Shown here piece by piece: positions 9,967 to 20,269 of a stretch of 35,739 nucleotides of DNA; within the stretch, counting starts at the first letter, position 1; each line of letters starts with the position of its first letter. The position numbers and the translations under genes were made by a program. The DNA is from Haplomitrium mnioides. Lineage: Eukaryota; Marchantiophyta; Haplomitriopsida; Calobryales. The notes below the pieces were generated by a model. The model was not told where the DNA came from and made no database searches. It saw only the letters and a list, made by a program, of their open reading frames with translations. The DNA lies in contig JBNGIS010018376.1 in assembly GCA_049999725.1 (NCBI GenBank), positions 24,337 to 60,075 on the forward strand. The letters are read 5' to 3'.

Positions 9967-10855
9967 TAGGAACTTTTTTTTTTTTTTAGAATAATTGTGA
10001 TTTTTGATATCAAAAAACATAAAAAAAAACGAGGTTATGTTTGAAAAACAAAAAGTACATGAGTTTTTTTAATTTTTTTTCACCGTTTCAACAAGCATGA
10101 TAGAGTGAGAGTCAATTTCGTTATACAAAATCAATCAATATTATTAGTTTTTATAAAAATATTAGAAACTGATAACAATGAATTAAGCTTTCACCTTTCC
10201 ATCTTCCCTCGGCGCTTGTAGATTTGCTAAAAAGCATAAAAATTATAGTAAGTTTTCACCAAAAATTTGCGATTATCTTTTATTTCAATTTTAAGTCTAA
10301 AAGTTGAAATACACGTCACAAGAAACTATTTTGAAATATGTTTGATTGCACAAACTCTAGGTGCGCGTAGACATTGTGCTCTTTCAAACTTTTTTGTTGG
10401 AAAAAAATTACAAAACATAACTAAAAAACCCGAGGGGACTAGAAGTCAAGGGAATGAGTTTGCAATAATAAAACACAAAAATGAAGAAAACAAAACATTG
10501 CATGGATTTAAGAGCTTTATTTTAAACTTCAAGAAAGAAGGAAGCTTTTACTTGTAGTTGAAAATCCATGCAATCAAAAGCTAATGTGGGCTTTCAAAAA
10601 GGTTTCAGCATTTAAAAATATTTCATAACTCAACGAAGCATATACACAAACGTATCATAGTTCAGAATCAAAAACGCAGAAGCTAAGGAGATTGAATTAA
10701 TATTGTAAACAAGAAACATCTCAAAGTTCTACACTTGATTCAACTAACAAAGGTCTCAAGATCTACAAATGAGTCTATGACTTGTGTACAAACAAAGTTG
10801 TAATTGGTAATCTTTGTATGAAGAAGCTTGAGGGTTGTACATGAGAAGTAGAACT
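9967..10855. other. AT-rich left flank of A, homologous to 19941-20800
   Basis: No gene recognised. Conserved blocks shared with the left part of element C include AAGTCAAGGGAAT and ACAAACTCTA followed by a palindrome variant. This is downstream of the transposase-like gene and may contain its 3' untranslated region or a further short exon on the minus strand that I cannot define. Confidence 0.5.
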
Positions 10856-10857
10856 TA

Positions 10858-11250
10858 TGGAAGGCTTGGACTTCCACCCCAAAGTCTATGCACGCATAGG
10901 AATCCAAGTTCAACATATGAACACTCCACTCCAAAGTCTCTACGCGCTTAGGAATCCAAGGTCAACATGTGAACACTCCACCCTAAAGTCTATGCGCGCC
11001 TAGAAATCCAATCTCACCATCTAAACACTCCACCCCAAAGTTTATGCGCGCATAGGAATCCGAACTCACCAGATGAACATTCCACAACAAAGACTGACAA
11101 GAACCTAGGTTTTAGGTTCTGCATAGGAGTTTTTGTACATTTTGCTTGCGAATCAAAGTCTATGCGCACATAGGGCTCACACTTCTACAACCGATGATAC
11201 AAACTGTAAACGTTCTATTTTTTGCAACAAACTCTACGCACGCAGAAGAT
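10858..11250 (-). repeat. 61-bp-period palindrome array downstream of the transposase-like gene (A)
   Basis: Four to five units of about 60 bp. Each consists of CCAAAGTCTATGCGCGCATAGGAATCC-type sequence in two parts (core AGTCTATGCGCGCATAGGA, then AATCCAAGTTCAAC) followed by a shared ATGAACACTCCACC tail. Further single palindromes follow up to 11250. The homologous region of element C (20270-21130) has the same cores with more drift. Confidence 0.75.
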
Positions 11251-11499
11251 TTCGATTTCTAATTCTAAAAGTAAAAAATGCAAAGCTCTACATCTGAGTC
11301 AAATAGCGCAAATGGTTTTAAGTTTTACATCAAAGTCCTAACAAGAAAAAAACAATTAGTCAATTTGGGCAGATGCTTTAGTGAGACAATAACCTTAAAC
11401 TCTTTTAGAAAACAATAAGGTTGGAAATAAAATACTTACATTTTGGAGAAGAAAATATTTTTACAAAACAAATAAAAAAATTAACTAAAGATTTAGTCT

Positions 11500-13440
11500 T
11501 CATTTATAGAGAATAACATTCAACTTGGAATGATTTACAGTCAAAAGTTCAAGTTGGCAGAAAAATTCAACAGGTTCTTTCAAAAGATTCTCAAGTACTT
11601 TATAAAATAATAATCTTAAATTACAATATACTTGAAAATACAAAATACAGAACAAAATTCTTGAATGACTATAGTCACTCATCTCAACTTCTTTGGATTC
11701 AGCTTCAAAAGATTCATCAAGGCTTGCTTGATCTGTTTCAGTGTTAATGACAGTGATTGAATCTCTTTGAAACATTTCAAAATTGAGGGCTTTTTGTCTT
11801 TCATACTCAAATAGATTTGCTTTAATAGTAGCTAGAGTGGTTTTCCTCAATTTATTTTTTTGGATAAGAAGAAAATCAAAATACATAATCATGATTTGTG
11901 TCATATCAAGTACATCAATATGTAACTTAGATTTGCGTTTCCCTTTTGTTGCTGCTATTTTTTCAGGGAAGTATTGTTCAGAAAATGCATCTTCAGCCAA
12001 ACAAGCAAACCATTGAACTCATACTTGTTTCGAGTTTGGAGGATCTTCCTCATCAAATGACAAAACTTTGAGAACTTTGGCAGCCAAAAACAGTCTGCTC
12101 TTTGGATCTAGAGATCCAACAACACAAATAAACATTTTAGCTTTCATCTCATATAGATTGCCGAATTTATGCTCATATTGAGTATTGTGCAAAAGAGTCC
12201 CTTCTCGCGGCCTTGGTGCTCCATCATAGATTGCTCGATGTGTAGAAAGTATTTGCTATATCGGTGTATCTTCATCTATCTCTTGAGCATCAAGCTGAGA
12301 ATTTAGACAAACATTTTGAGAATCATTACAAGTGTTTAACTATTGTGAGAATGGAAAGGTAAATTTTTCTTCGAGTTGTTCTGTTTTTTTCAAGGATGTA
12401 GGCCGCAATCTTTTGTTGGGAAAGAAAAAAGTCACTCCACCATTGAAGATCAGAGTCTATAAAGAACTTGTAGCAGTTCTCACTTATGTTGTTCCTTATT
12501 GAAAATACCACTTTCTCGGCATCTACTTCTCTTTCTTCCTTTTGAGATCGTTTGATTTCAAAATATGCCTTGAGAAGAATCAACATTGAACTCAAAATTT
12601 CTTTGTCCACTTCAATTAGGCACTTGAGTTAACAAATACCATTCGGATGTAGCCAAATTTCATTTGTTGAAGACTGTTTGCTCCAAATCTTTGCTTTGGA
12701 ATCATTTAACTAGAACTTGAATTGTTGATTAAAAGTAATATCATGCATACTTTGAACCAGAGAGGGACGTTGCTGTAGAAACATTTTGAAATCCCAAGTT
12801 TCCAACAAAAGAGTCACATGAGGTTTAGGATTATAGGATAATTGAAGTGCCTCACTAAGACTTGTAATCGTGAATGCTTTGACATATTTTAAACGTTTCG
12901 ACAATCAGCTAAACATTTGATCGATTTGATCATGAGTATGGCCAACCATGAGAAATCCCACCTTTATTTTTTGAAAAACATTCTTGGAAATAAGGAGACT
13001 AAGATATCCAAACAAGATAGAATTCTCATTCTCTTATGTCATGTTGTCCAACTGAAGATACAAAGTTGGAGGCAGCGGGCTTTCAAAGTCACATAATATT
13101 TTGTTGAGCGTAGTAACTGTCAAATTAGAATCACTTCTCAAGTTTCCTTACGTTAAGAAGACTCTTGAAGAAAGAGCATGATTGAATATTAAGGCACCAA
13201 CAATATACACACCCACCAAATAATCTTTATCAATGTTTCTTGGTGGCCGAAGGCCAATATGGAATAGCAATTTTCTTTTGATCCATTCCATCAATGATAA
13301 TTCTCAAGTACTTTTGACCATCGGCATAGCATTTTCTTTGATGGTTTGCAAGTTTTGATCTTTCTTTCATTTGTTGGTCACGATGAAGAAACAATTGGCG
13401 ATTATATTTGACTGCATCATGACAAAGCACGAAGGACATA
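11500..13440 (-). pseudogene. DUF7869-type transposase-like gene (element A)
   Basis: Read right to left, about 600 codons remain with few lesions. QLFLHRDQQMKERSKLANH leads to IDGMDQ at 13278-13295. LPPTLYLQLDN follows (LQLDN 13043-13057), then GHTHDQIDQMFS at 12911-12943, then ETWDFKMFLQ near 12790. These are the signature blocks of DUF7869 proteins, which I know as an RNase H/DDE-like, transposon-associated family; the D, D and HTHED motifs are the presumed catalytic acids. The usual E of HTHED is D here. The C-terminal part (12240-11690) contains FLAAKVLKVL, VQWFACLAED and TKGKRKSK, possibly a chromatin-binding-like module. Stops occur near 13035, 12909, 12630 and 12015. The frame ends at 11500; the sister copy stops earlier, right after the MND/MSD position (about 11680), so the true end is unclear. 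An acceptor GATGCAG lies near 13416. Confidence 0.75.
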
Positions 13441-13675
13441 AAAATAGTTCAATAAAACATATGTCAATACTTGTAACTTCAAAACACAACCTGAGGTACC
13501 ATAAACATTCAAGTCATTTTGAAGAAATGTTTGAATTTGTAGAAACAAAACACTTTGTAAAAGATTAAAAATAAACTTTAGGCAATTTGAAAAAAGGAAA
13601 ATCTGTTTCGAAAACAAAAAAAAAGATTTACAAACAAAGAATACCATAACACATTCTTTGAGCGTTTAGGATGAG

Positions 13676-13990
13676 TAGAGACACCGACTGATCGTATGCG
13701 CGTATAGGACCAATATAACAACACCAATATCATGGCTTCTTGTGATTGTTGTCACGACTGGTTTTAAAGAAACAAGAAAAAATCCTATGCACGCATAGGA
13801 TTTGCGAAACACAAAAACAATTCTTTCAAATTTTGTTTTACAAAGGCTCTTCATTTAAAGGAACAAAAACAAAACTTGTTGCAAGGCTAAGGTCACCACC
13901 AAGAATCAAATTCATTTTCTTGCTTTATTTGACTACAGACAAGGTTAAAATTGAAATATAAAACAGCAGAGTCTATGTAAGCATAAACAC
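13676..13990 (-). repeat. sparse palindrome units upstream of the transposase core exon (A)
   Basis: Isolated cores such as CGTATGCGCGTATAGGA, CCTATGCACGCATAGGA and GTCTATGTAAGCATAAACAC, probably in an intron of the transposase-like gene. In element C the matching stretch (27060-27420) is followed by an N-terminal exon. In A that exon is absent, and the array is followed almost directly by the methyltransferase promoter, so A has lost the transposase 5' end. Confidence 0.55.
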
Positions 13991-14160
13991 TCTTCTCACA
14001 ACTCAACTTGCTAAGAATTATTCGTCTCAAATCTTCTTTGCTAAATAACTTCCCCAAAATAAATATCTTTTGGTTGTAAGTTGAGAAAACATAACATCTC
14101 TAGTTCTAAGAAATTGGAAAGATGAAAATGAGCAATGCTTTATATACTAACTTTTTTTTT

Positions 14161-14243
14161 GCACCAGACAAACCTACGTGTCAAGAGCTCCGTGAATCAT
14201 TTTTTGGCGAGAAAAGGTATTTTTTGAAATTTAGCTATAAAAG
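14161..14243 (+). promoter_or_regulatory. conserved promoter block of the methyltransferase gene (A)
   Basis: GCACCAGACAAACCTACGTG, then TCAAGAGCTCCGTGAATCAT, then TTTTTGGCGAGAAAA, with a TATA box TATAAAAG at 14236-14243. The same block, in the same order and spacing, lies at 29430-29511 and, inverted, at 35263-35350. TTTTGGCGAGAAAA loosely resembles an E2F site. The start codon of exon 1 (14420) is about 180 bp downstream. Confidence 0.65.
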
Positions 14244-14837
14244 AAGTGTTAGTGGAAAGTTTCTTTCCATTATGAGTTCAGCTTTTGGTTTTTGTTTTTA
14301 AGGTATCATTGTTTTTGCATTTACTTACTTTTTTTTCCATTTCCAGCCTTAAGAGATTTCTGAACTTTTGTTCATTACATTTTTTACCTCAGATTAGACC
14401 TGTCTCTAGCATCTTGAGAATGACATCTCAAGGAAATGTTTCCTGCCCTTCTCAACCAAAGCCATACATGCATTTGGATGTTGTTAAGGCTCTAGAGCCT
14501 GAAAGACTTGAGTGGAATTGGCTAGTTAATTACTGTTCTTTGAAAGACCTCGATCAACATCTTTACCTTTTTGCCGGTGAAACTAAGAAATTCAATTTGG
14601 GTCTACTGGTCCAAATCACCATGATCCGAGAAGGCAAGAAAGCCAACATCGAGCTACTTGTGCAATCCCAAGATGCAATTACCCTTTAATGTGCAAATCG
14701 CAAACGATTTGTTTTTTTGAAATGAAGAAGAGGGACATTTTTGTGAAGCATCTTCAAGACGCAAAGGAAGATGGCAAGGTAAATTCTAAAAATCCTTTTT
14801 CTTTTGTTTCTTTTTTTACTAAGTCATAACTCCTAGG

Positions 14838-15010
14838 GAGTCTATGCGAGCATGGAGTCCTAAGGTCCATACGCGCTTGGACTCCCATGTCCAAACGCTC
14901 CTGAAGTCCATGCGCGCATGGACGATGGAAGTCCTTGCGCACATGGACTCCCTTGTGCAGTGCATGTGCGTAATGTTATTAGAGTCCATATGCGTAGTGA
15001 ATGTTGAGTC
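14838..15010 (+). repeat. palindrome array in intron 1 of A
   Basis: About six units with cores such as AGTCCATGCGCGCATGGAC, GTCCATACGCGCTTGGACTC and GTCCTTGCGCACATGGACTC, about 29 bp apart. It lies inside the intron 14779-15053, whose donor AAG|GTAA and acceptor TTTTCAG are intact. Confidence 0.8.
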
Positions 15011-15769
15011 TTACACTTGTACTTATGCTTAATTGTTTTTGTGTTGTTTTCAGTTCACTCAGTTTCTAGCGGATTTCGTGGATAGCTACAAAGACACGAA
15101 GCGCGTTTAGCGCGATTTCATCAAGCTTGCCATCCACATCAAGATTCTTTAGCCCAAGCAGGGCATCAATATTCAACAATTGGTGTTGCATACGAGCGCG
15201 GCAACATTCTCAATTCACGTGAGAGGCCCTTCTGCCCAAAAGAAAAGAAAGGAGGTTGAGCCAACTGAGGCTCCAAAAAAGAAGAAACTGGCTCCCAAGA
15301 AGAAAAAGCCTATTCTAGCACCGGTCATTGAAGAGGAGCCAGCTCCCTCAGAATCTATAGCAAAGTCATCTTTTGCTACCTCTTTGTCTTCATCACCAAG
15401 CAACTCAGGGCAAGAATCAGATCTGGAGCCACTTCAGGCTCCAACATCAAGAACTAAAAGGCAATCCCACAAGGGGTTGCAAACTTTCCAGGAAAAGGAG
15501 CAGATAGACTCTCAAACAGAGTCTTAAGAAGACAAAAACAAAATAAAGGAGTCTGCAATCCAGCGATGTAGAGTCCATGAAGAAACAATTACAATAAAGC
15601 TAGAGAATTTGAATTTGCCTAAACTTGGAATGGAGAGGGTCCATTCCAGATGGCTGCTTTCTATTCAAGCTTCAAGAAGCTTTTGGTAAGTTCTTCTTTT
15701 TACATCACATTCATTTCTAAGGAGTTGCAGCGATTTTTTTTTGTTGTCCTTTGTTTTTATAAAATAGAT

Positions 15770-15875
15770 TTAGGATCTATGTGCGCATGGACTTTGGAGT
15801 CCAAGTTGGAAAAGACTTCGTAGTCCAGGTGTGCCTAGACAACAAAGCCCATACAAGCATGGAATTCAATGTCCC
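15770..15875 (+). repeat. palindrome array in intron 2 of A
   Basis: Three to four units (TCTATGTGCGCATGGACTTT, GTCCAGGTGTGCCTAGAC, CCATACAAGCATGGAATTC), a short version of the 12-unit array at the same place in B. Confidence 0.7.
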
Positions 15876-17329
15876 TCTCTAGCATATATTTTTTTTTGTC
15901 TCCCTATAATGTTTTTTTTTTGGTGCAAGGAGACAAAACTTTCAAATGTTGGCTACTAAAAAATTGATAGCAGTTGTAAAAGGTCGAAAAAAATCAGGGG
16001 TTGAAGAAGCTGCAGAAGATCAAAACCAGCCTCTCACTCTTGTTTCCTATCCTCTAGCTTTTCTTCTTCATTGCCAAAAGGCTAGAGAGTGGAAATCAAG
16101 GCAACAAAGTGGTGCTACATCTCTTACAACTCAAGGAGTTGTGAGAGACAAGGACTAAGACTTAATGTCCTATGTTGATGGTCTCAACGTGGCATTTTAC
16201 CAAGTCTATGGGGAGGCCAACGCTCGACAGTTGAAGGGCTTGGTGAAACCTAGGTGTTTCAATTTGGCTATTGCGGATATTCCTTATGGTTGCAACCTTA
16301 AGGAATGTTAGTATTACGATTTTAAACCATTTTCAAAAGATGACATTTTTGACATGGTTTCATCTTTTGCGGCAATTACAACATCGAATTTTTGGTCTTT
16401 TGTTATTATACACTTGTCGTAACAGTTTGGCATCGTTGAGAATGCCTTTTTAGAAGTTTGTTGTGTAGTCAACTACAATATCTGGTAAGTTGTTCTTTGA
16501 TTTTTTAGTTTTTAATTTCTCTTTTTTACTTTTCTTGCACTTTGGTTTGATTTGTTCATTTTTCTTTTTGCAGGGACAAAAACAACATTCATCATTCGGG
16601 TGGTCCCAAAATCGCACATGCCCACAAATATTAGACTGTCGGCTATTGGATGAAAGAAGGGAAGAGGAGCATGAGACTTTTTCATTTGCAACCTGCTCCT
16701 GTGACTGGACTACCTCGGCAAATCATGCATAGTGTTTTTAGTTGTCTTGCCGGTTTCTGCCAAACTTAACACCTCGGAGATGATGCTCTTGTCAATGTTT
16801 ACTAAAAGCCGCAAGCTCTTTACAAATTTTTCATCAACCATTTGTCAATAGAGCAGGATTGGATTTGAGATCTTTGCTCTAGGTCGGGCACAAGCCTTGT
16901 CTGTGCTTTAAAGCTGATACAAAATTGCATTGCGGTGGAATATGATAAACGTCAGTCTATCTACATTCTTCAGAGGGTTTTGACGATGGCTTCCTTGCCA
17001 TTCAATGTGATTGAGTCACAGATAGTTTATGCATACCACAAGGAACCTGTTCCTCTTGGTGCCGCAGGTGCTATTGGTGATTCTATCGTAATATCTGGGA
17101 TTGGAAAGTCTTGATAGGACTCTCTAGTGGCTATAAATGCTCAGCCTTTGGATTTAGATGAGATAATTCCTCCCAAGGAAGATAGAGCCTGATCATTTGT
17201 TTGAACAAATTGTTTTATTAATAAATTATTTTTCTTACAAAGTTTTATTTGCCAAAGTTTCAACTTGTTGCACTCTCAATCCATTTCAAGTCTTTTCATC
17301 ATGATTTAATTTGGTGCATCTAGGAATGG

Positions 17330-17790
17330 TTTGGAGTCAATTACTAGTATAAGAATGGTTCGGAGTCCCTATGCATATGGGTTTGGAGTCCATCTGCACA
17401 TGAACTCTTGCAATCTTTGGCCACTGAGGCTTTACGTTCTTGTTTAGAGTCTATGCGCATATAAGCTTTTTAGTTCTCGTTCGAAGTCTATGCACGCATG
17501 AGCTTTAAGGTTCTTGTTCAGAGTCCATGCACGCATAAGCCAAAGGGTTCTCGTTCAAAGTTTATGCGTGAAAAGGCTTTAGGGTTCTTGTTTAGAGTCT
17601 TGGCGCGTCTAGGCTTTAGGGTTCTAGTTCAAAGTCCATCTGTGCATAACTTTATTGTTCTTGTTCAGAGTCTAATCACACATAGGCTTTAGGATTCTCA
17701 TTCGGAGTCTATGCGTGCATAGGCTTTAGGGTTCTAGTTTGGAGTCTATGCTTGCATAAGATTCAATAGCTATGACGCTCAAAGTTTGGT
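17330..17790 (+). repeat. 37-bp-period palindrome array, 3' flank of A
   Basis: About ten units of 36-38 bp: a palindrome variant such as GAGTCTATGCGTGCATAGGC followed by TTTAGGGTTCTAGTTT. The matching array of B (30690-31060, inverted) has the same period and the same tail, so the period is a property of this position in the element. Confidence 0.8.
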
Positions 17791-17829
17791 TCAAAGTCCG
17801 TATCCGACTAGACATCCACGTTTGCATAT

Positions 17830-18123
17830 AATTGTTTTTCATAAAAAGATATATCTTTAATTTAATTTTTGATGAATTCGGTGCATTCTTAATAGACTAA
17901 GTATGAGGTTTTAATAAAATATTTCAATAACCAAAATGCTTGTTTTCTAGGGTGTTTTCTATAAAGAAATTTTTAAAATATAATCTCAATGTAAAATGCG
18001 CAATTTGTATTTACAAAAATGATTTTCTTTACGAAAAAAAGATTACAAACATAAAATTGATATTTTTCAATACCAAATCACAAAAAATTAATATTTTCGA
18101 CTACCAAGTGAAACAAAAACTTA
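17830..18123. other. AT-rich right flank of A, no gene seen
   Basis: AT-rich stretch before the right terminal repeat. It aligns in reverse with 30375-30660 of element B (shared AGGTTTTAATAAAATATTTC-type sequence), so it is conserved element sequence although it encodes nothing visible. Confidence 0.55.
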
Positions 18124-18155
18124 GTAGCAGTTCTTGGTTCAAAGTAGCGGCTGTT
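18124..18155 (+). repeat. right terminal inverted repeat of A
   Basis: GTAGCAGTTCTT followed by GGTTCAAAGTAGCGGCTGTT. The outer 20 bp match the other family ends, and the inner GTAGCAGTT is a degraded second copy of GTAGCGGTT. Confidence 0.7.
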
Positions 18156-18367
18156 CTTCATGCTTAAACTGCCAAAGTTTATGCTTGCATAGGCTTCCGC
18201 TTTCCATGTGTGTCTGGATCTATTGAGTCCAAGCATGTCTAGACTCACTCTTTTTAAACTTAGTTTTCTTTTCTTATTGCAATCCCTCTTTAAAATTACT
18301 TCATGTAGCCATAGTCTTTTGACTTGAAATCTAGCTATTTTGTTTCTACTCTTTTTAAATGATGCAG

Positions 18368-19900
18368 TTCTAATTTAAATATATAGAAACATATATGGGC
18401 GTCAAGCATCTAGAGAGGGACTTCATCAAACACGCTTTTAAATTCATAATTTTGATAGTGAAGTTGGGTTAGACATTGGCACAGTGCATTTTGCATCCAA
18501 CTACTACAACATTCATCCATGTTGCAGTAGCTAGAACCTTGGTTGGATAGAAGCAAAAAGTAGATAAGCCACCAAGTGGCTCTTCTAAGAAAACCAACAG
18601 TTGGGGGCAACAACCATTGACGCAAGCAGTTCCTCTTTGGATCATTCCACTGCCACTACCGCCTCTAAGTGTGATACATACAATTTCCTCTTTTTCAAAG
18701 GATAGTTGAGATGAGAGGCCTCAACCTCAAATGACACCAAACTTAAGAACCAAGAAGACCGGTCACAAGAGGATGAGCACTTTCTAGGAGAGAACACAAT
18801 TGGATCCTTAGACAACATCTAAAGAAGACAAAAAAAAAGACTGAAGAGACGACCATTCAAAGATGTTGGTTGGATGACAAAACCATCACCATTCATTTGG
18901 AGAATCTTAATCTATCTAAGCCAGAGATAGAGAACTTGGGGTTGTTCCAACCAAGCAGCTTAATAGGGATTTTGTGGAGCTTTTGGCTCAATGCATGCTT
19001 ACCAACAAGTATAGGCATTCATTCTTTATTGTTGTGGTTGAAGTATGAGCTCAAGGATAAGTTAGAGTTCAATATTATAACTATTGTTACAAGATCTTTT
19101 GAAGCCAATCATAATGTTGCTTCAAGGTAACTCCTCATTACAAAGTTTGAAACAAATAATCCAACCTTATCACTTTGCAATTGCTATGTGTAAGTGGGGC
19201 ATACACTAATAGAAGCTTGCAATTTTGCCACCAATCACAATTGCAACTAGAGGTATCGTTTGGAAATTACCTCAATCCAGAAGATCAAGTATTAGCATTA
19301 AAGATTTGCGGTGAGTAGGAACGTTTAATCTTAGAAGTTGAAACTAGAATTGGTTCTCAAGACTTTGGAGATTAAACCAAAGTTTAATTTTGAGAGAATA
19401 GTGACTTCTCAGTACAACTAGTTTCAACTTGCTTTTTGTAGCAAGAAGTTGTGGATATTGTAGCAAGTTATTTTTGCTATGTGGGAGAAGAGCCTTGTCA
19501 AAGACTTTGAAATGAGAAGTTGATATAGAGGAGGATGATTTGCAATTGTTTGTTGATAGACTCAACTTGCTATATTTTTTTAAATAAGATTTCTTTGCTT
19601 TATTCTTGTATCTATATTTTTTTATGGTATTGTAAATCAAGGACAAAAGCATTATCCATCATTCAGGTGGTACTAGAGTTGTCTATGCTCATGAATATTG
19701 GACCAAAGAGGAACATCAAGAACTTCAATGCTTGTGTAGACAAAGACATGGGACAAAAACAATGTGACTATGTTTATGCCAAATTGAAACATCTAGTAGA
19801 TGATTTTTCTTTCAATGTTTACCAAAAAGTGTAAGTTATTTATAGTTTTTTTCTAGATTATTTGTCCATAGAGTATAACAAGTTTTGGACTTATGCTCTA
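18368..19900 (+). pseudogene. ParB-like/methyltransferase pseudogene, exons 2-4 with internal deletions (element E)
   Basis: Palindrome units at 18160-18250 and an acceptor ATGCAG precede exon 2, which encodes VKHLERDFIKHAF. The ParB-like part follows from about 18860 (TITIHLENLNLSKPE, LKYELKDKLEFNI, FEANHNVASR) to ETLEIKPK near 19370. After about 19520 the frame jumps to DLQLFVDRLNLLY, the remnant of exon 3 YVDGLNVAFYQ. So the end of exon 2, intron 2 and the start of exon 3 are lost. The catalytic DPPY region is also gone. Exon 4 begins near 19641 (HHSGGTRVVYAHEYW) and is cut at 19900, in the sequence that should encode the SAM-binding loop, by the left end of element C. Methylase activity is impossible from this copy. 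Confidence 0.65.
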
Positions 19901-19940
19901 AACACTTGCTTCTTTGAATTAGAAATAGGCTACTCAAAAC
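19901..19940 (+). repeat. left terminal repeat of element C
   Basis: AACACTTGCTTCTTTGAATT followed by AGAAATAGGCTACTCAAAA aligns with 9930-9970 of element A (shared CTTTGAA, GCTACTCAAAA and the T-run after it). The flank on its left is methyltransferase exon 4 of element E. Confidence 0.55.
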
Positions 19941-20269
19941 ACAATCCTTTTTTCCTAAAAAAAAGAACATTGTTTTCAAGCTCAAAAAACAGAGAAAATG
20001 AGGTTATTTTTCAAAAAAAAAAACTACATGAATATTTTGGCTTTAATTTTTGCCCTTTTAACAAGCTTAATAGAATCAGAAGCAATTTCATTATGCAAAA
20101 TTGAATGATATTCTTAGTTTTATGAAGATAAAATAAATCTCAAAATCGATTAAAAGTGTACAAATTATGGTTTGTTTTCACAAAAAAACTTGCATTTTTC
20201 ATTGACTACATTTCGAAGCCCAAAAATTGAAATATTTGTTAGAATAAGTTATTTTAAAATAAATTTGGT

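Larger units (their letters stand above)
14420..17192 (+). pseudogene. DNA amino-methyltransferase pseudogene, exons 1-4 (element A)
   Basis: Exon 1 (14420-14778) starts MTSQGN and ends DGK before GTAAATTC. Exon 2 (15054-15685) follows TTTTCAG; it has FLADFVD, a stop at 15109, the basic linker KKKKLAPKKKKP and ends before GTAAGTTC. Exon 3 (about 15930-16484) holds LVSYPLAFLLHCQKAREW, YVDGLNVAFYQVYGEANARQ and NLAIADIPYG. The catalytic motif IV at 16276-16287 is DIPY where DPPY is expected. Exon 4 (16574-17192) after TTTTTGCAG holds HHSGGPKIAHAH, a degraded DLCSRSGT and YHKEPVP. Motif IV before motif I is the beta-class order of N6-adenine/N4-cytosine methylases. Compared with D and B, exon 2 lacks about 800 bp that encode the ParB-like domain. 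Stops and one frameshift (after QDAITL, near 14690) disable it. Confidence 0.75.
9930..18155 (+). mobile_element. Element A: near-complete copy of the DUF7869 plus ParB-methyltransferase transposon
   Basis: About 8.2 kb between inverted ends: AATAGCC-TACTTTGAACC at 9930 and GGTTCAAAGTAGCGGCTGTT ending at 18155. Left to right: left terminal repeat; AT-rich flank with a 61-bp-period array; transposase-like gene on the minus strand (11500-13440); a sparse palindrome array; a compact divergent promoter region (about 13990-14243); methyltransferase gene on the plus strand in four exons (14420-17192); a 37-bp-period array; AT-rich flank; right terminal repeat. I found no target-site duplication at the two ends (left flank TACCTC, right flank CTTCAT), so either it has decayed or the copy is chimeric. 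No reverse transcriptase belongs to it. Confidence 0.65.

Noticed and set aside
10267-10557. 96-codon frame in the left flank of element A
   Set aside because: The homologous region of element C (20220-20450) does not keep the frame, so it is not a conserved gene.
17330-17790. Regularly spaced palindromic repeats that look like a CRISPR array
   Set aside because: The spacers are themselves copies of one another, the units drift strongly, there are no cas genes, and the setting is a eukaryotic transposon.
9930-18155. DIRS-type retrotransposon, because those carry a methyltransferase domain
   Set aside because: No tyrosine recombinase, reverse transcriptase or split direct repeats were seen. 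The methylase is intron-bearing and associated with DUF7869 motifs.
4134-19900. Tandem segmental duplication of a host methyltransferase gene
   Set aside because: Copies end at the same terminal repeat, immediate flanks differ at each junction, and one copy is inverted inside another. Nested insertion explains this better, although some larger duplication cannot be excluded.
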